This document shows, one piece after another, positions 26,055 through 34,586 of a stretch of 64,000 nucleotides of DNA. The translations under genes were made by a program, and so were the position numbers. The stretch is from CAXSEF01 sp964236695 (GTDB lineage: Bacteria; Pseudomonadota; Alphaproteobacteria; Acetobacterales; Acetobacteraceae). The DNA lies in NCBI GenBank assembly GCA_964236695.1, contig CAXSFU010000003.1, forward strand, positions 37,902 through 101,901, read 5' to 3'. How positions within the stretch are numbered: position 1 is the first letter of the stretch; each line of letters starts with the position of its first letter. Below the pieces are notes generated by a model. The model did no database searches, had not been told where the DNA came from, and was given only the letters and a program-made list of their open reading frames with translations.

Positions 26055-27239
26055 ATGGACGCTGTTCGCAACCCGTTTGCCCCTGGCGCAGGGTTCCCGC
26101 CGCCGGAGTTGGCGGGTCGTGCCAGAATCCTGGACAACGTCGACGTGGCACTGCGGCGGCTGGGCCTGCACCGCCCGGCCAAGAGCACGATCCTCATCGG
26201 GCTGCGAGGGGTCGGCAAGACGGTGCTGCTCAACCGGATCGGCACGGCGGCGGCCGACATGCAGTATCGCGTGATCAGTGCCGAGGCCCGGGAAGGCACG
26301 AAGCTGGTTGACCTGCTTGTTCCCCTGCTGCGAAGGGAGCTTCTCACCTTGAGCACCTTCGAGAAGGCCAAGGAGCAGGCCCGGTATGGCCTGCGTGTGC
26401 TGAAAGGCCTGATCGGAAGCGTGAAGGTCACCAGCGGAAGCCTCGATCTGTCGCTGTCGATCGAGCCGGAGCACGGCGTGGCGGACAGCGGACAGCTTGA
26501 GCACGACCTTCCTGCGGTCCTGCTGACCGTGGGGAAGGCGGCGCTCGCTGCCGACAGCGCGGTCGTGCTGCTGCTCGACGAGGTGCAGTACCTCACGTCA
26601 GAGGAGCTCAGCGCTCTGATCATCGCGATCCATCGAGCGAACCAGATCAGCCTGCCCATCCTGCTTGTCGGAGCAGGCCTGCCGCAGATTCCCGGCATGG
26701 CGGGCGAATCCAAGTCCTACGCGGAACGCCTCTTCACCTATCCGGAGGTCGGTGCGCTTTCCGCAGAGGATGCCCTGACCGCGATCACCAGGCCCATCGA
26801 GGCGGAGAGCGCCTCCATCACCCCGCAGGCACTGACCGACATCCTGGAACTGACCCAGGGCTATCCCTACTACATCCAGCAATGGGCGCACGACGCATGG
26901 AACCTCGCCGCGGGCGACGTGATCACCGACGAGGACGTGCGAAACGCCACCCCGGTCTCGCTGGCCGCCCTCGACAGCGACTTCTTCCGCACCCGCTTTC
27001 AGCGATGCACGAACTCCGAGAAACGCTACATGCGAACGCTGGCGGAGCTCGGGCCAGGAACGCACAGGTCGGGCGAGGTGGCGAAGCAGATGCGGACCAG
27101 CACGCAAAGGGCGGCCCCGCTCAGGGACACCCTGATCAAGAAGGGGATGATCTACTCCCAGCAGCACGGCGACATCGCGTTCACCGTTCCCATGTTCGAC
27201 AGCTACATGAGGCGTGTCATGCCGACCCTGCCGCCATAG
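26055..27239 (+). CDS. Stand-alone AAA-type ATPase (ORC1/CDC6-like fold), probably acquired
   Basis: 394-aa ATPase: Walker A GLRGVGKT (49-56), Walker B AVVLLLDE (169-176), sensor region LPILLVGAGLPQIPG, and a C-terminal winged-helix-like part (TLAELGPGTHRSGEVAKQM...DTLIKKGMIYSQQHGDIAFTVPMFDSYMRR). It resembles the AAA ATPases often found alone in actinobacterial and proteobacterial genomes; what it acts on is unknown. Codon use is more AT-tolerant than in flanking bch/crt genes and no photosynthesis role is known. No transposase or integrase is beside it. Confidence 0.88.
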   Translation: MDAVRNPFAPGAGFPPPELAGRARILDNVDVALRRLGLHRPAKSTILIGLRGVGKTVLLNRIGTAAADMQYRVISAEAREGTKLVDLLVPLLRRELLTLSTFEKAKEQARYGLRVLKGLIGSVKVTSGSLDLSLSIEPEHGVADSGQLEHDLPAVLLTVGKAALAADSAVVLLLDEVQYLTSEELSALIIAIHRANQISLPILLVGAGLPQIPGMAGESKSYAERLFTYPEVGALSAEDALTAITRPIEAESASITPQALTDILELTQGYPYYIQQWAHDAWNLAAGDVITDEDVRNATPVSLAALDSDFFRTRFQRCTNSEKRYMRTLAELGPGTHRSGEVAKQMRTSTQRAAPLRDTLIKKGMIYSQQHGDIAFTVPMFDSYMRRVMPTLPP

Positions 27240-27286
27240 CCGGCAATGCCCCCGGAACCCGGGTCTTCCTGGCACAGCCCGCCTCT

Positions 27287-27502
27287 AGGGGCTGTTACGA
27301 ACCTCGAACCAGCTCGCTGCTTCGGACAGAAAGGCAAGACTCTTTTTTTTCTAAAGAAAAAGAAGCAAAAAGACTTTGCACATGGGGTTCCTGGCGCGCG
27401 AGTGGCGCCGGAGCCGAACGAGCAAAAGTTCTTTGGTTCTTTCTTTCAAGAAAGATCATGTTTTCTTTTTACTATATTGCAAGAGATCGGAGATGGCAGG
27501 TC
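27287..27502. repeat. Family-B AT-rich repeat, long form, copy 1
   Basis: Runs from GGGGCTGTTACGA to GGAGATGGCAGGTC. The core holds AAAGAAAAAGAAGCAAAAAGACTTT and AAAAGTTCTTTGGTTCTTTC, then TTCAAGAAAGATCATG. It lies between the convergent AAA ATPase and crtC genes and is inverted relative to copies 2-4. Confidence 0.85.
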
Positions 27503-27521
27503 AATAACATCTTCTGGTTCC

Positions 27522-28589
27522 CTACCCCCACGCCCGCGGCATCCGGAACGGCAGCATCGCCTGGGTCCACGGCGCCCTGAACCGGTCCAGGTCCACGCTC
27601 TCGTGCACCGCCTCCGCCGCTTCCCCCAGCAGCCGCGTCCCGATCACCGAGCGCGCGTAGAACGGCGCGTCCACCAGCCCCCTGACCACCCGCGCGTCCC
27701 CGTCCTCCGCCCGGGTGAACCGCGGCAGCCGCCACCGCGAGCGCGGCAGCGCCACCACCCCCGGCGCCTCGAACCGCGCCACCCCCCCGTCCGCCGCGAT
27801 GCGCAGCGCCAGGCTCCTTGGCCCCCCGACACGCGGCTCCGTGTCGTACAGGATCGCCGTGTCCCCGCCCGCCAGCGGCGCCCGGCACCAGTCCCAGCGA
27901 CGGAACCCCGCCTCCAGCGGCTCGTCCCCGTCGTTGCTGTCCAGGTACCCGGTGCCGCTCCACGCCAGCCCCGGCCGGTCCAGCGCCACCTCCACCCGCG
28001 CCCGCGGCGACATCGGCCGCCACCTGTGCCGCCCCGCCCCGTCGATCCGCGCCGCGAACCCCGTGAGCGCCTCCGGCCACACCCGCACCTCGCCCCGGAT
28101 CGGCCGCCCCCACGGCATTGACCGCTCGTCCAGCGTGAACACCAGCGACCTGCCGTTCCAGCGCAGCCCGCTCGGCCCGATCCTCAGCCGCGTCGCATCC
28201 CGCTCCACGCTGGCCGCGCCGCGCTCCGTCATCGCCCATCCCCCCGGCCGCCCGTACAGCGCCACGTTGAGCGTGCAGTGCCGCATCGGGTCCGCGCCGC
28301 CCCCGCCGCGCCGCGCCCACGCGTAGTACGGCGAGAACACGCTGCCGAGGAACGCGATCAGCGTGATGCCGTGCCGCCCGTCCTCGCTCAGCGCGTCGAC
28401 GTACCACCAGACGTAGCCGTCCGCCCCGACCGCCCCGTCGAAGCGAGGTCCGCCATCACCGCCGACGCCGCCAGCGCCCCGGACAGCGCCGCCATCGGCA
28501 CCCCCGGCCCCGGATGCGTGCTCCCCCCCGCCAGATACAGCCCCGCCACCCGCGTGCGCGCCCCCGGCCTGCGGAACGACGCCATCCAC
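27522..28589 (-). CDS. crtC: Hydroxyneurosporene synthase (carotenoid 1,2-hydratase) CrtC
   Basis: Hydrates the end group of acyclic carotenoids in the spirilloxanthin/spheroidene pathway. The conserved block runs from FDGAVGADGYVWWYVDALSED through LIAFLGSVFSPYYAWAR and HCTLNVALYG to WTQAMLPFRMPRAWG, ending at a TAG (27522-27524). The start is doubtful: no ATG, GTG or TTG occurs in frame between the conserved block (about 28444) and a GTG at 28589, which would overlap crtD by about 200 bases and add about 50 Gly/Ala-rich residues. The given start is this GTG; a non-standard start or a sequence error is possible. Confidence 0.85.
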   Translation of the reverse strand: MDGVVPQAGGAHAGGGAVSGGGEHASGAGGADGGAVRGAGGVGGDGGPRFDGAVGADGYVWWYVDALSEDGRHGITLIAFLGSVFSPYYAWARRGGGGADPMRHCTLNVALYGRPGGWAMTERGAASVERDATRLRIGPSGLRWNGRSLVFTLDERSMPWGRPIRGEVRVWPEALTGFAARIDGAGRHRWRPMSPRARVEVALDRPGLAWSGTGYLDSNDGDEPLEAGFRRWDWCRAPLAGGDTAILYDTEPRVGGPRSLALRIAADGGVARFEAPGVVALPRSRWRLPRFTRAEDGDARVVRGLVDAPFYARSVIGTRLLGEAAEAVHESVDLDRFRAPWTQAMLPFRMPRAWG

Positions 28590-29923
28590 CCGTGCGAGCT
28601 CGGCCCGTACAGCGCCCCCCCCGTCGCCGGGAACAGCGCCTCGAACTGCGCCGGCCCGGTCAGCGTCCCGTCCGCCAGCCCCGGCGTGCTCGCCGGCGCC
28701 ACCTCCAGCCCGCACGCCCTCAGGTGCCCGAACGTCGTCTCCCCGCATCGCGCGATCTCCTCCTCCGTGGGCGGGACGCCATCCCCGCGGGCCGGCGCGT
28801 TCACCAGGCACAGCAGCCGCTCCGGCCCGCCCGGCCCTGCCTCGTCCTCGCCGCCCCCGCGATCCTGCGCGCAGACGTAGACGGTCGGCGCCCCCGGCAG
28901 CCCGCGCCGCAGCGACGCGAACTCCGCCCGCTCGTCGCCTGAGAAGAACACCGTGTGCCGCAGCAGCGGCACCCCCCCGGTGCGCGCCAGCAACGCCCAG
29001 GTCAGCGCGGAATATGATCGCCACGACGCCCGCGTCGGCGCCACCGCCCCGCCCAGCGCCCCGAACCGCCCCGACGCCACCGCATGCGTGTCCGCGTTGC
29101 ACACCACCGCGTCCGCCTCCACGAACTCCCCGCCGCCCAGCACCACGCCGCGCGCCCGCCCGTCGCGCACCACGATCTCGCGCACCGCGGCGCCGCAGCG
29201 CACCACTGCCCCCAGCTCCCCCGCCAGCCCCGCCATCGCCTCCGCCAGCCGCTGCATCCCGCCCTCGACCAGCCACACCCCCTCGCTTTCCACGTGCGCC
29301 ACCAGCATCAGCGTCGCCGGCGCCTCGAACGGCGAGGACCCGCAGTACGTCGCATACCGCCCGAACAGCTGCCGCAGCCTCGGGTCGCGGAAATGCTGCC
29401 CCAGCGCCCGCGCCAGCGTCGTGAACGGGCTGATCCCCACCAGGTCGCGCACCCCCGCGCGCGCCACCAGCCCCGCCACGCTCGGCCGCTCCGCGCACAC
29501 GAAGCTCGGCCGCAGCGTCGCCCAGATCCGCGCGGCCCGCTCGCAGAACGCCACGAACCCGCGCGCCTCCGCTGCCCCCGCGAACCGCCCGATCGCGTCC
29601 GCCGAGCGGGCCCGCTCCGCGAACAGGTCGAGCCGCGCGCCCCCCGCCCACACGTGCCGCGCCAGCACTCCCGCCGGCACCAGCCCGACCCGCTCGCGCA
29701 GCCGCGCCCCGCCCGACGCGAACAGGTCCTCGAACACCCAGTCCATCGTCAGCACCGTCGGCCCGGAGTCGATCGCGCCCCCCCCGGCCACCACCTCGCG
29801 CATCTTGCCGCCCGGCGCCGCCTGCGCCTCCAGCACCGTGACCACGACCCCCTGCGCTGCCAGCCGCACCGCCGCCGCCAGCCCGCCGATCCCCGCGCCG
29901 ATCACCACCACCCTTTTCGCCAT
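28388..29923 (-). CDS. crtD: Hydroxyneurosporene 3,4-desaturase CrtD
   Basis: FAD-dependent phytoene-desaturase-family enzyme. N-terminal dinucleotide fold VVVIGAGIGGLAAAVRLA (GxGxxG at 9-14), GGKMREV, DSGPTVLTM, and the C-terminal FAD segment GLYLAGGSTHPGPGVPMAALSG. 511 aa from ATG 29923. The 3' end overlaps the crtC frame. Divergent from crtE, with a shared control region carrying a PpsR box. Confidence 0.92.
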   Translation of the reverse strand: MAKRVVVIGAGIGGLAAAVRLAAQGVVVTVLEAQAAPGGKMREVVAGGGAIDSGPTVLTMDWVFEDLFASGGARLRERVGLVPAGVLARHVWAGGARLDLFAERARSADAIGRFAGAAEARGFVAFCERAARIWATLRPSFVCAERPSVAGLVARAGVRDLVGISPFTTLARALGQHFRDPRLRQLFGRYATYCGSSPFEAPATLMLVAHVESEGVWLVEGGMQRLAEAMAGLAGELGAVVRCGAAVREIVVRDGRARGVVLGGGEFVEADAVVCNADTHAVASGRFGALGGAVAPTRASWRSYSALTWALLARTGGVPLLRHTVFFSGDERAEFASLRRGLPGAPTVYVCAQDRGGGEDEAGPGGPERLLCLVNAPARGDGVPPTEEEIARCGETTFGHLRACGLEVAPASTPGLADGTLTGPAQFEALFPATGGALYGPSSHGWMASFRRPGARTRVAGLYLAGGSTHPGPGVPMAALSGALAASAVMADLASTGRSGRTATSGGTSTR

Positions 29924-29960
29924 CGTCCCCTCCTGCCGATGGCCACCCGAACGGCCGGTG

Positions 29961-30108
29961 AAGCAAGCAAGGTTGAGGCCCCGCCTTCAAGCATGGGCCT
30001 CAAACTCCGCCAGGGGCGAGCCGCCCCTGGACCGGCCTTACTTAAGTCAAGCCGGTCCAGGGCGGCTCGCCTTGGCGGGTCCAGGGCAGAGCCCTGGCCT
30101 TCCTTCCC
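29961..30108. repeat. Family-A repeat between crtD and crtE
   Basis: AAGCAAGCAAGGTTGAGGCC to CCAGGGCAGAGCCCTGGCCTTCCTT; lies upstream of the divergent promoter region, just behind the crtD start. Confidence 0.85.
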
Positions 30109-30142
30109 GCACCCTGCAACGACGTTTCGTTGTTGACCCCGC

Positions 30143-30160
30143 TGTCAATAAAGCCTGACA
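30143..30160. promoter_or_regulatory. PpsR box between crtD and crtE
   Basis: TGTCAATAAAGCCTGACA is a perfect TGT-N12-ACA match. On the minus strand it covers a possible -10 (TATTGA) 17 bases after TTGTCG for crtD; it lies 57 bases before the crtE ATG. Repression of both divergent genes is inferred. Confidence 0.7.
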
Positions 30161-30217
30161 CTCCAACCGACAATCCTGCATGACACTGTCCGCAGGAAGC
30201 CTCCGGGGAGATCGGCC

Positions 30218-31084
30218 ATGGGCATTCTGGTCAGGATCGAGCGCGCGCTGGAGGCCGCTCTCGAGGACGTCGCCCCCGGCGCGCCCCCCGCCCTGGTCGC
30301 CGCCCTGCGCCACGCCGTGTTCCCCGGCGGCATGCGCGTCCGCCCCCGCCTCTGCCTCGCCGTCGCCGAGGCCTGCGGCGGCCCCGACGCCGCGCTCGCC
30401 GACGGCGCCGCCAGCGCGATCGAGCTGCTGCACTGCGCCTCCCTGGTCCACGACGACCTGCCCTGCTTCGACGACGCCGCCACCCGACGCGGCCTGCCCT
30501 CGGTGCACCAGGCGTTCGGCCAGCCCCTGGCCGTGCTCGCCGGCGACGGCCTGATCGTCCTCGCTTTCGAGACGCTCGCCCGCGCTGGCGCCCACTCGCC
30601 CGCCCTGGCGCCCCTGCTGCTCATGCTCGCCCGCGCGTCCGGCACCCCGCACGGCCTGGTCGCCGGCCAGGCCTGGGAGTGCGAGCCCGCCGCCGTGCTC
30701 GCCACCTACCACCGCGCCAAGACCGCCTCCCTGTTCTCGCTCGCCACCATGGCCGGCGCCCTGGCCTCCGGCGCCCCCGCCGAGCCCTGGCGCGCCCTGG
30801 GCGAGCGCCTCGGCGAGGCCTACCAGATCGCCGACGACATCCGCGACGCCACCCTCGGCGCCGCCGAGCTGGGCAAGCCCGCCGGCCGCGACCTCGCCCT
30901 CGGCCGCCCCAGCGCCGCCCTGCACCACGGCCTCGGCGGCGCGCTCGGCCGCGTCGAGGCCCTCGTCGCCGGCGCCATCGGCGCCATCCCGCCGTGCCGC
31001 GACCCCGTCGCCCTGCGCGAGCTGATCCTCGCCGAGCTGCGCCGCCTGCTGCCCGCGGAGCTGGTGATGCGCGCGGCGGCCTGA
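30218..31084 (+). CDS. crtE: Geranylgeranyl diphosphate synthase CrtE
   Basis: Polyprenyl synthase making C20 diphosphate for carotenoids and the bacteriochlorophyll tail. First Asp-rich motif DDLPCFDD (79-86), GLVAGQ, and second motif AYQIADDIRD. 288 aa. ATG 30218 follows the PpsR box; crtF follows after a family-A repeat. Confidence 0.95.
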   Translation: MGILVRIERALEAALEDVAPGAPPALVAALRHAVFPGGMRVRPRLCLAVAEACGGPDAALADGAASAIELLHCASLVHDDLPCFDDAATRRGLPSVHQAFGQPLAVLAGDGLIVLAFETLARAGAHSPALAPLLLMLARASGTPHGLVAGQAWECEPAAVLATYHRAKTASLFSLATMAGALASGAPAEPWRALGERLGEAYQIADDIRDATLGAAELGKPAGRDLALGRPSAALHHGLGGALGRVEALVAGAIGAIPPCRDPVALRELILAELRRLLPAELVMRAAA

Positions 31085-31214
31085 AGCAGGCAAGGCCGGG
31101 CTCTGCCCAGACCCGCCAGGCCGAGCCCTTTGGAAACCCCCTCCTTAAGTAATGGATTCCAAAGGCTTGCCTTTGGCGGAGTTTGAGGCAGAGCCTCAAC
31201 CTTCCTTGCTTCTC
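31085..31214. repeat. Family-A repeat between crtE and crtF
   Basis: GAAGCAGGCAAGGCCGGGCTCTGCC to AGGCAGAGCCTCAACCTTCCTTGCTTC. The right half is a diverged variant (TTTGAGGCAGAGCCTCAACC) also seen near 50620. Confidence 0.85.
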
Positions 31215-31227
31215 CGGAACCCCCGCC

Positions 31228-32376
31228 ATGAGCCCACCCGCCGCCTGGCGCGCCCGCCTCGCCCAGGCCGCGATGCGCGTCCAGGCCGACCCCGCCTTCC
31301 GCCGCCTGGCCGCCGCCTTTCCCCCGACCCGCCCGGTCGCCCGCGCCCGCGCCCGCGCCCTGTTCGACCTGTGCGCCGGCTTCGTCTACTCGCAGGTCCT
31401 GCTTGCCGTGGTGCGCCTCGACCTGCCGCGCCGCCTGCTCGACGGCCCGCGCACCGCCGCCTCCCTCGCCGCCGAGCTGTCCCTCGACGAGCCCGCCGCC
31501 GAGCGCCTGCTCGCCGCCGCCGCCTCCCTGCGCCTGCTGGCCGTGCGCGGCGCGGAGCAGGGCAGGGCGTGCTACGGCCTCGGCCCGCTCGGCGCCGCCC
31601 TGGTCGACAACCCCGGCGTGCTCGCGATGATCGAGCATCACGGCCTGCTCTACGACGACCTGCGCGACCCCCTCGCCCTGCTGCGCGGCGCCCACCCGCC
31701 CACCGGCCTCGCCGCCTACTGGCCGTACGCCGCCGCCGCCGCCCCGCACGACCCCGCCCTCCGCCCCGACAGCGTCGCGCCGTACTCCGCGCTGATGGCC
31801 GCCTCGCAGCGCATCGTCGCCGACGAGGTGCTCGCCGCCTTTCGCGTGCGCCGCCACCGCCACCTGCTCGACATCGGCGGCGGCAGCGGCGCCTTCCTGC
31901 TCGCCGCCGCCGAACACGCCCCGAACCTTCACCTGACCCTGTTCGACCTGCCCGCCGTCGCCGACCTCGCCCGCGCCCGCCTCGCCGCCTCCCCCGTCGC
32001 CACCCGCTTCGACGCCGTCGGCGGCGACTTCACCCGCGATCCCCTGCCGCAAGGCGCCGACCTCGCCAGCCTGGTCCGCGTCCTGCACGACCACGACGAC
32101 GCCGCCGCGCTCGCCCTGCTGCGCGCCGTGCGCCACGCCCTGGCCCCCGGCGGCCGCCTGCTGATCGGCGAGCCGATGTCGGGCACCCCCGGCGCAGAGC
32201 CGGCCGGCGACGCCTACTTCGGCTTCTACCTGCTGGCCATGGGCAGCGGCCGCCCCCGCACCCCCGCCCGCATCCAGGCCATGCTCGCCGAGGCCGGGTT
32301 CGCCCGCTCCCGGCTGCTGCGCACGCGCACGCCGCTGGTCGCGCGGGTCATCGTCGCGACCGTGCCGGCACGGTAG
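31228..32376 (+). CDS. crtF: Hydroxyneurosporene/demethylspheroidene O-methyltransferase CrtF
   Basis: SAM-dependent O-methyltransferase of acyclic carotenoid synthesis. N-terminal winged-helix dimerisation region (FDLCAGFVYSQVLLAVVRLDL), SAM site LLDIGGGSGAFLLAAAEHAPNL, TLFDLPAVADLARARL, VRVLHDHDDAAA and GGRLLIGEPMSG. 382 aa from ATG 31228. With CrtC and CrtD this fits a spirilloxanthin-type or methoxylated carotenoid pathway; crtI and crtB are not in the window. Confidence 0.93.
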   Translation: MSPPAAWRARLAQAAMRVQADPAFRRLAAAFPPTRPVARARARALFDLCAGFVYSQVLLAVVRLDLPRRLLDGPRTAASLAAELSLDEPAAERLLAAAASLRLLAVRGAEQGRACYGLGPLGAALVDNPGVLAMIEHHGLLYDDLRDPLALLRGAHPPTGLAAYWPYAAAAAPHDPALRPDSVAPYSALMAASQRIVADEVLAAFRVRRHRHLLDIGGGSGAFLLAAAEHAPNLHLTLFDLPAVADLARARLAASPVATRFDAVGGDFTRDPLPQGADLASLVRVLHDHDDAAALALLRAVRHALAPGGRLLIGEPMSGTPGAEPAGDAYFGFYLLAMGSGRPRTPARIQAMLAEAGFARSRLLRTRTPLVARVIVATVPAR

Positions 32377-32377
32377 C

Positions 32378-32546
32378 CAAGCAAGGCCAGGGGCTCTGCC
32401 CCTGGACCCCGCTCAAGGCAATTGCCTTGAGAATCCATTTTTGGGCTGCGCGCCACGACCTTGGTCCGGATTGCGCCCTGCCTTCGGGATTGTTGCCAAA
32501 GGCGAGCCTTTGGCGGGTCCAGGGCAGGGCCCTGGCCTTCCTTGCC
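32378..32546. repeat. Family-A repeat between crtF and bchC
   Basis: AAGCAAGGCCAGGGGCTCTGCC to CAGGGCAGGGCCCTGGCCTTCCTTG, with an internal perfect palindrome CTCAAGGCAATTGCCTTGAG (32412-32431). Confidence 0.85.
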
Positions 32547-32626
32547 TGCGGCCTGCGCGCGCCCCCGCCACAACGCGGCGAATCCCGCGCAAAGCCGTTG
32601 TGTCCAGTTCACTTGTCTGCCTAGAG

Positions 32627-32644
32627 TGTCTTGTCAGCCTGACA
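32627..32644. promoter_or_regulatory. PpsR box upstream of bchC
   Basis: TGTCTTGTCAGCCTGACA is a perfect TGT-N12-ACA match, 54 bases before the bchC ATG. Extra TGTC/GACA half-sites flank it (32614-32617, 32653-32656). It would control the bchCXYZ-puf superoperon. Confidence 0.7.
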
Positions 32645-32698
32645 CTCGCCGCTGACACCCGTGCCGGCGTTCCCCACCTTCCGTTGTCGAGGTCCTTC

Positions 32699-33634
32699 AT
32701 GCAGGCCAGGGCTGTGGTGATGCAGGCTCCCGGAAAGGCGGTGCTCTCCACGCTCGACCTGGCCGCGCCTGGCCCGGCCGACGTGGTGGTCGACATCGAC
32801 TGGAGCGGCATCAGCGCCGGCACCGAGCGCCTGCTCTGGTCCGGCCGCATGCCCGACTTCCCCGGCATGGGCTACCCGCTGGTCCCCGGCTACGAGTCGG
32901 TCGGCCGCGTCGCCCACGCCGGCGCCGAGTCCGGCCGCACCGAAGGCGAGTCCGTGTTCGTTCCCGGCGCGAAATGCTTCGGCGACGTGCGCGGCCTGTT
33001 CGGCGGCGCCGCCTCCCGCGTCGTGCTGCCCGGCAGCCGCGCCCTGCCGATCGACGCCGGCCTCGGCGAGCGCGGCACCCTGCTGGCGCTCGCCGCCACC
33101 GCCTTCCACGCCATCGCCGGAGGCCGCGCACCTAGCCTGATCGTCGGCCACGGCGTGCTCGGCCGACTGCTGGCGCGCATCGCCCTGGCCCGCGGCGACG
33201 CGCCCCCCACCGTCTGGGAATCCGAGCCCCGCCGCCGCGGCGGCGCCGAGGGCTACGCCGTGCTCTCCCCCGAGGACGACCCACGCCGCGACCATTCCTG
33301 CATCCTCGACGCCAGCGGCGACGCCTCGCTGCTCGACACCCTGATCGGCCGCCTCGCGCGCGGCGGCGAGGTCGTGCTCGCCGGCTTCTACCCCGGCACC
33401 GTCGGCTTCGCCTTCGCCCCCGCCTTCATGCGCGAGGCCCGACTGCGCATCGCCGCCGAGTTCCGCCCGGACGACCTCGACGCCGTGCGCCGCCTCATCG
33501 CCGACGGCGCGCTCTCGCTCGACGGCCTGATCACCCACCGCAGCAGCGCCGCCGACGCCCATGCCGCCTACGGCACCGCCTTCGGCGACCCCGACTGCCT
33601 CAAGATGATCCTCGACTGGAGAGCCGCCGCATGA
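32699..33634 (+). CDS. bchC: Bacteriochlorophyllide a dehydrogenase BchC
   Basis: Oxidises the 3-hydroxyethyl group to 3-acetyl. Medium-chain dehydrogenase pattern: SGISAGTERLLWSGRMP, GYPLVPGYESVGRV, PGAKCFGDVRGLFGGAASRVVLPG and GHGVLGRLLARIALARG. 311 aa from ATG 32699. Overlaps bchX by ATGA. Confidence 0.95.
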   Translation: MQARAVVMQAPGKAVLSTLDLAAPGPADVVVDIDWSGISAGTERLLWSGRMPDFPGMGYPLVPGYESVGRVAHAGAESGRTEGESVFVPGAKCFGDVRGLFGGAASRVVLPGSRALPIDAGLGERGTLLALAATAFHAIAGGRAPSLIVGHGVLGRLLARIALARGDAPPTVWESEPRRRGGAEGYAVLSPEDDPRRDHSCILDASGDASLLDTLIGRLARGGEVVLAGFYPGTVGFAFAPAFMREARLRIAAEFRPDDLDAVRRLIADGALSLDGLITHRSSAADAHAAYGTAFGDPDCLKMILDWRAAA

Positions 33635-34584
33635 GCGAGACCCTCGCCGCCCCCGAGGCCGCCGCCCCCGCCAAGGTCGAGACCCAGATCATCGCCATCT
33701 ACGGCAAGGGCGGCATCGGCAAGAGTTTTACACTTGCCAACCTGTCCTACACCATGGCGCAGCACGGCAAGCGCGTCCTGCTGATCGGCTGCGACCCAAA
33801 GAGCGACACGACCTCGCTGCTGTTCGGCGGCCGTTCCTGCCCCACCATCATCGAGACCTCGTCGCGCAAGAAGGCGGCGGGGGAAAAAGTCCAGATCGGC
33901 GACGTCTGCTTCAAGCGCGACGGCGTCTACGCCATGGAGCTGGGCGGCCCCGAGGTCGGCCGCGGCTGCGGCGGCCGCGGCATCATCCACGGCTTCGAAC
34001 TCCTGGAAAAACTCGGCTTCCACGAGTGGGGCTTCGACTACGTGCTCCTCGACTTCCTCGGCGACGTGGTGTGCGGCGGCTTCGGCCTGCCGATCGCGCG
34101 CGACATGTGCCAGAAGGTCATCGTCGTCGGCTCCAACGACCTGCAGTCGCTCTACGTCGCCAACAACGTGTGCTCCGCCGTCGACTACTTCGCCCGCCTC
34201 GGCGGCAACGTCGGCGTCGCCGGCCTGGTGATCAACAAGGACGACGGCACCGGCGAGGCGCAGGCCTTCGCCGACAGTGTCGGCATCCCGGTGTTGGCCG
34301 CCATCCCCGCCGACGACGACATCCGCCGCAAGAGCGCCAACTACGAGATCGTCGGCGCCCCCGGCTCTCGCTGGGAGCCGCTGTTCGCCGACCTCGCCGC
34401 CGAGATCGCCGCCGCCCCGCCGCTGCGCCCGACGCCCCTGACCCAGGACGGCCTGCTCGGCCTGTTCAAGGGCGAGTCCGTCGGCCGTGGCGTGGTGCTC
34501 GACCCCGCGACGATGGAGGATATGTGCGCCGGCGACAGCCTGGCCGCGCGCCCCTCCCTCGAAGTGATGTACGAGGGCGCCTGA
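33631..34584 (+). CDS. bchX: Chlorophyllide reductase ATPase subunit BchX
   Basis: NifH-like ATPase of chlorophyllide a oxidoreductase, which reduces ring B. P-loop GKGGIGKS at 25-32, GCDPKSDTTSLLFGG, and the cluster-ligand Cys in GRGCGGRG and DFLGDVVCGGFGL. 317 aa. Start overlaps the bchC stop; bchY starts 2 bases after its stop. Confidence 0.97.
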   Translation: MSETLAAPEAAAPAKVETQIIAIYGKGGIGKSFTLANLSYTMAQHGKRVLLIGCDPKSDTTSLLFGGRSCPTIIETSSRKKAAGEKVQIGDVCFKRDGVYAMELGGPEVGRGCGGRGIIHGFELLEKLGFHEWGFDYVLLDFLGDVVCGGFGLPIARDMCQKVIVVGSNDLQSLYVANNVCSAVDYFARLGGNVGVAGLVINKDDGTGEAQAFADSVGIPVLAAIPADDDIRRKSANYEIVGAPGSRWEPLFADLAAEIAAAPPLRPTPLTQDGLLGLFKGESVGRGVVLDPATMEDMCAGDSLAARPSLEVMYEGA

Positions 34585-34586
34585 GC

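Noticed and set aside
25914..27502. Insertion sequence or integrative element carrying the AAA ATPase.
   Set aside because: No transposase, integrase, terminal inverted repeat pair or target duplication could be identified.
27246..27520. Peptides rich in KKKQKDF and KFFGSFFQER encoded by the AT-rich blocks (also at 43170, 58850, 62700).
   Set aside because: They are translations of family-B repeats with no start signals or independent gene structure.
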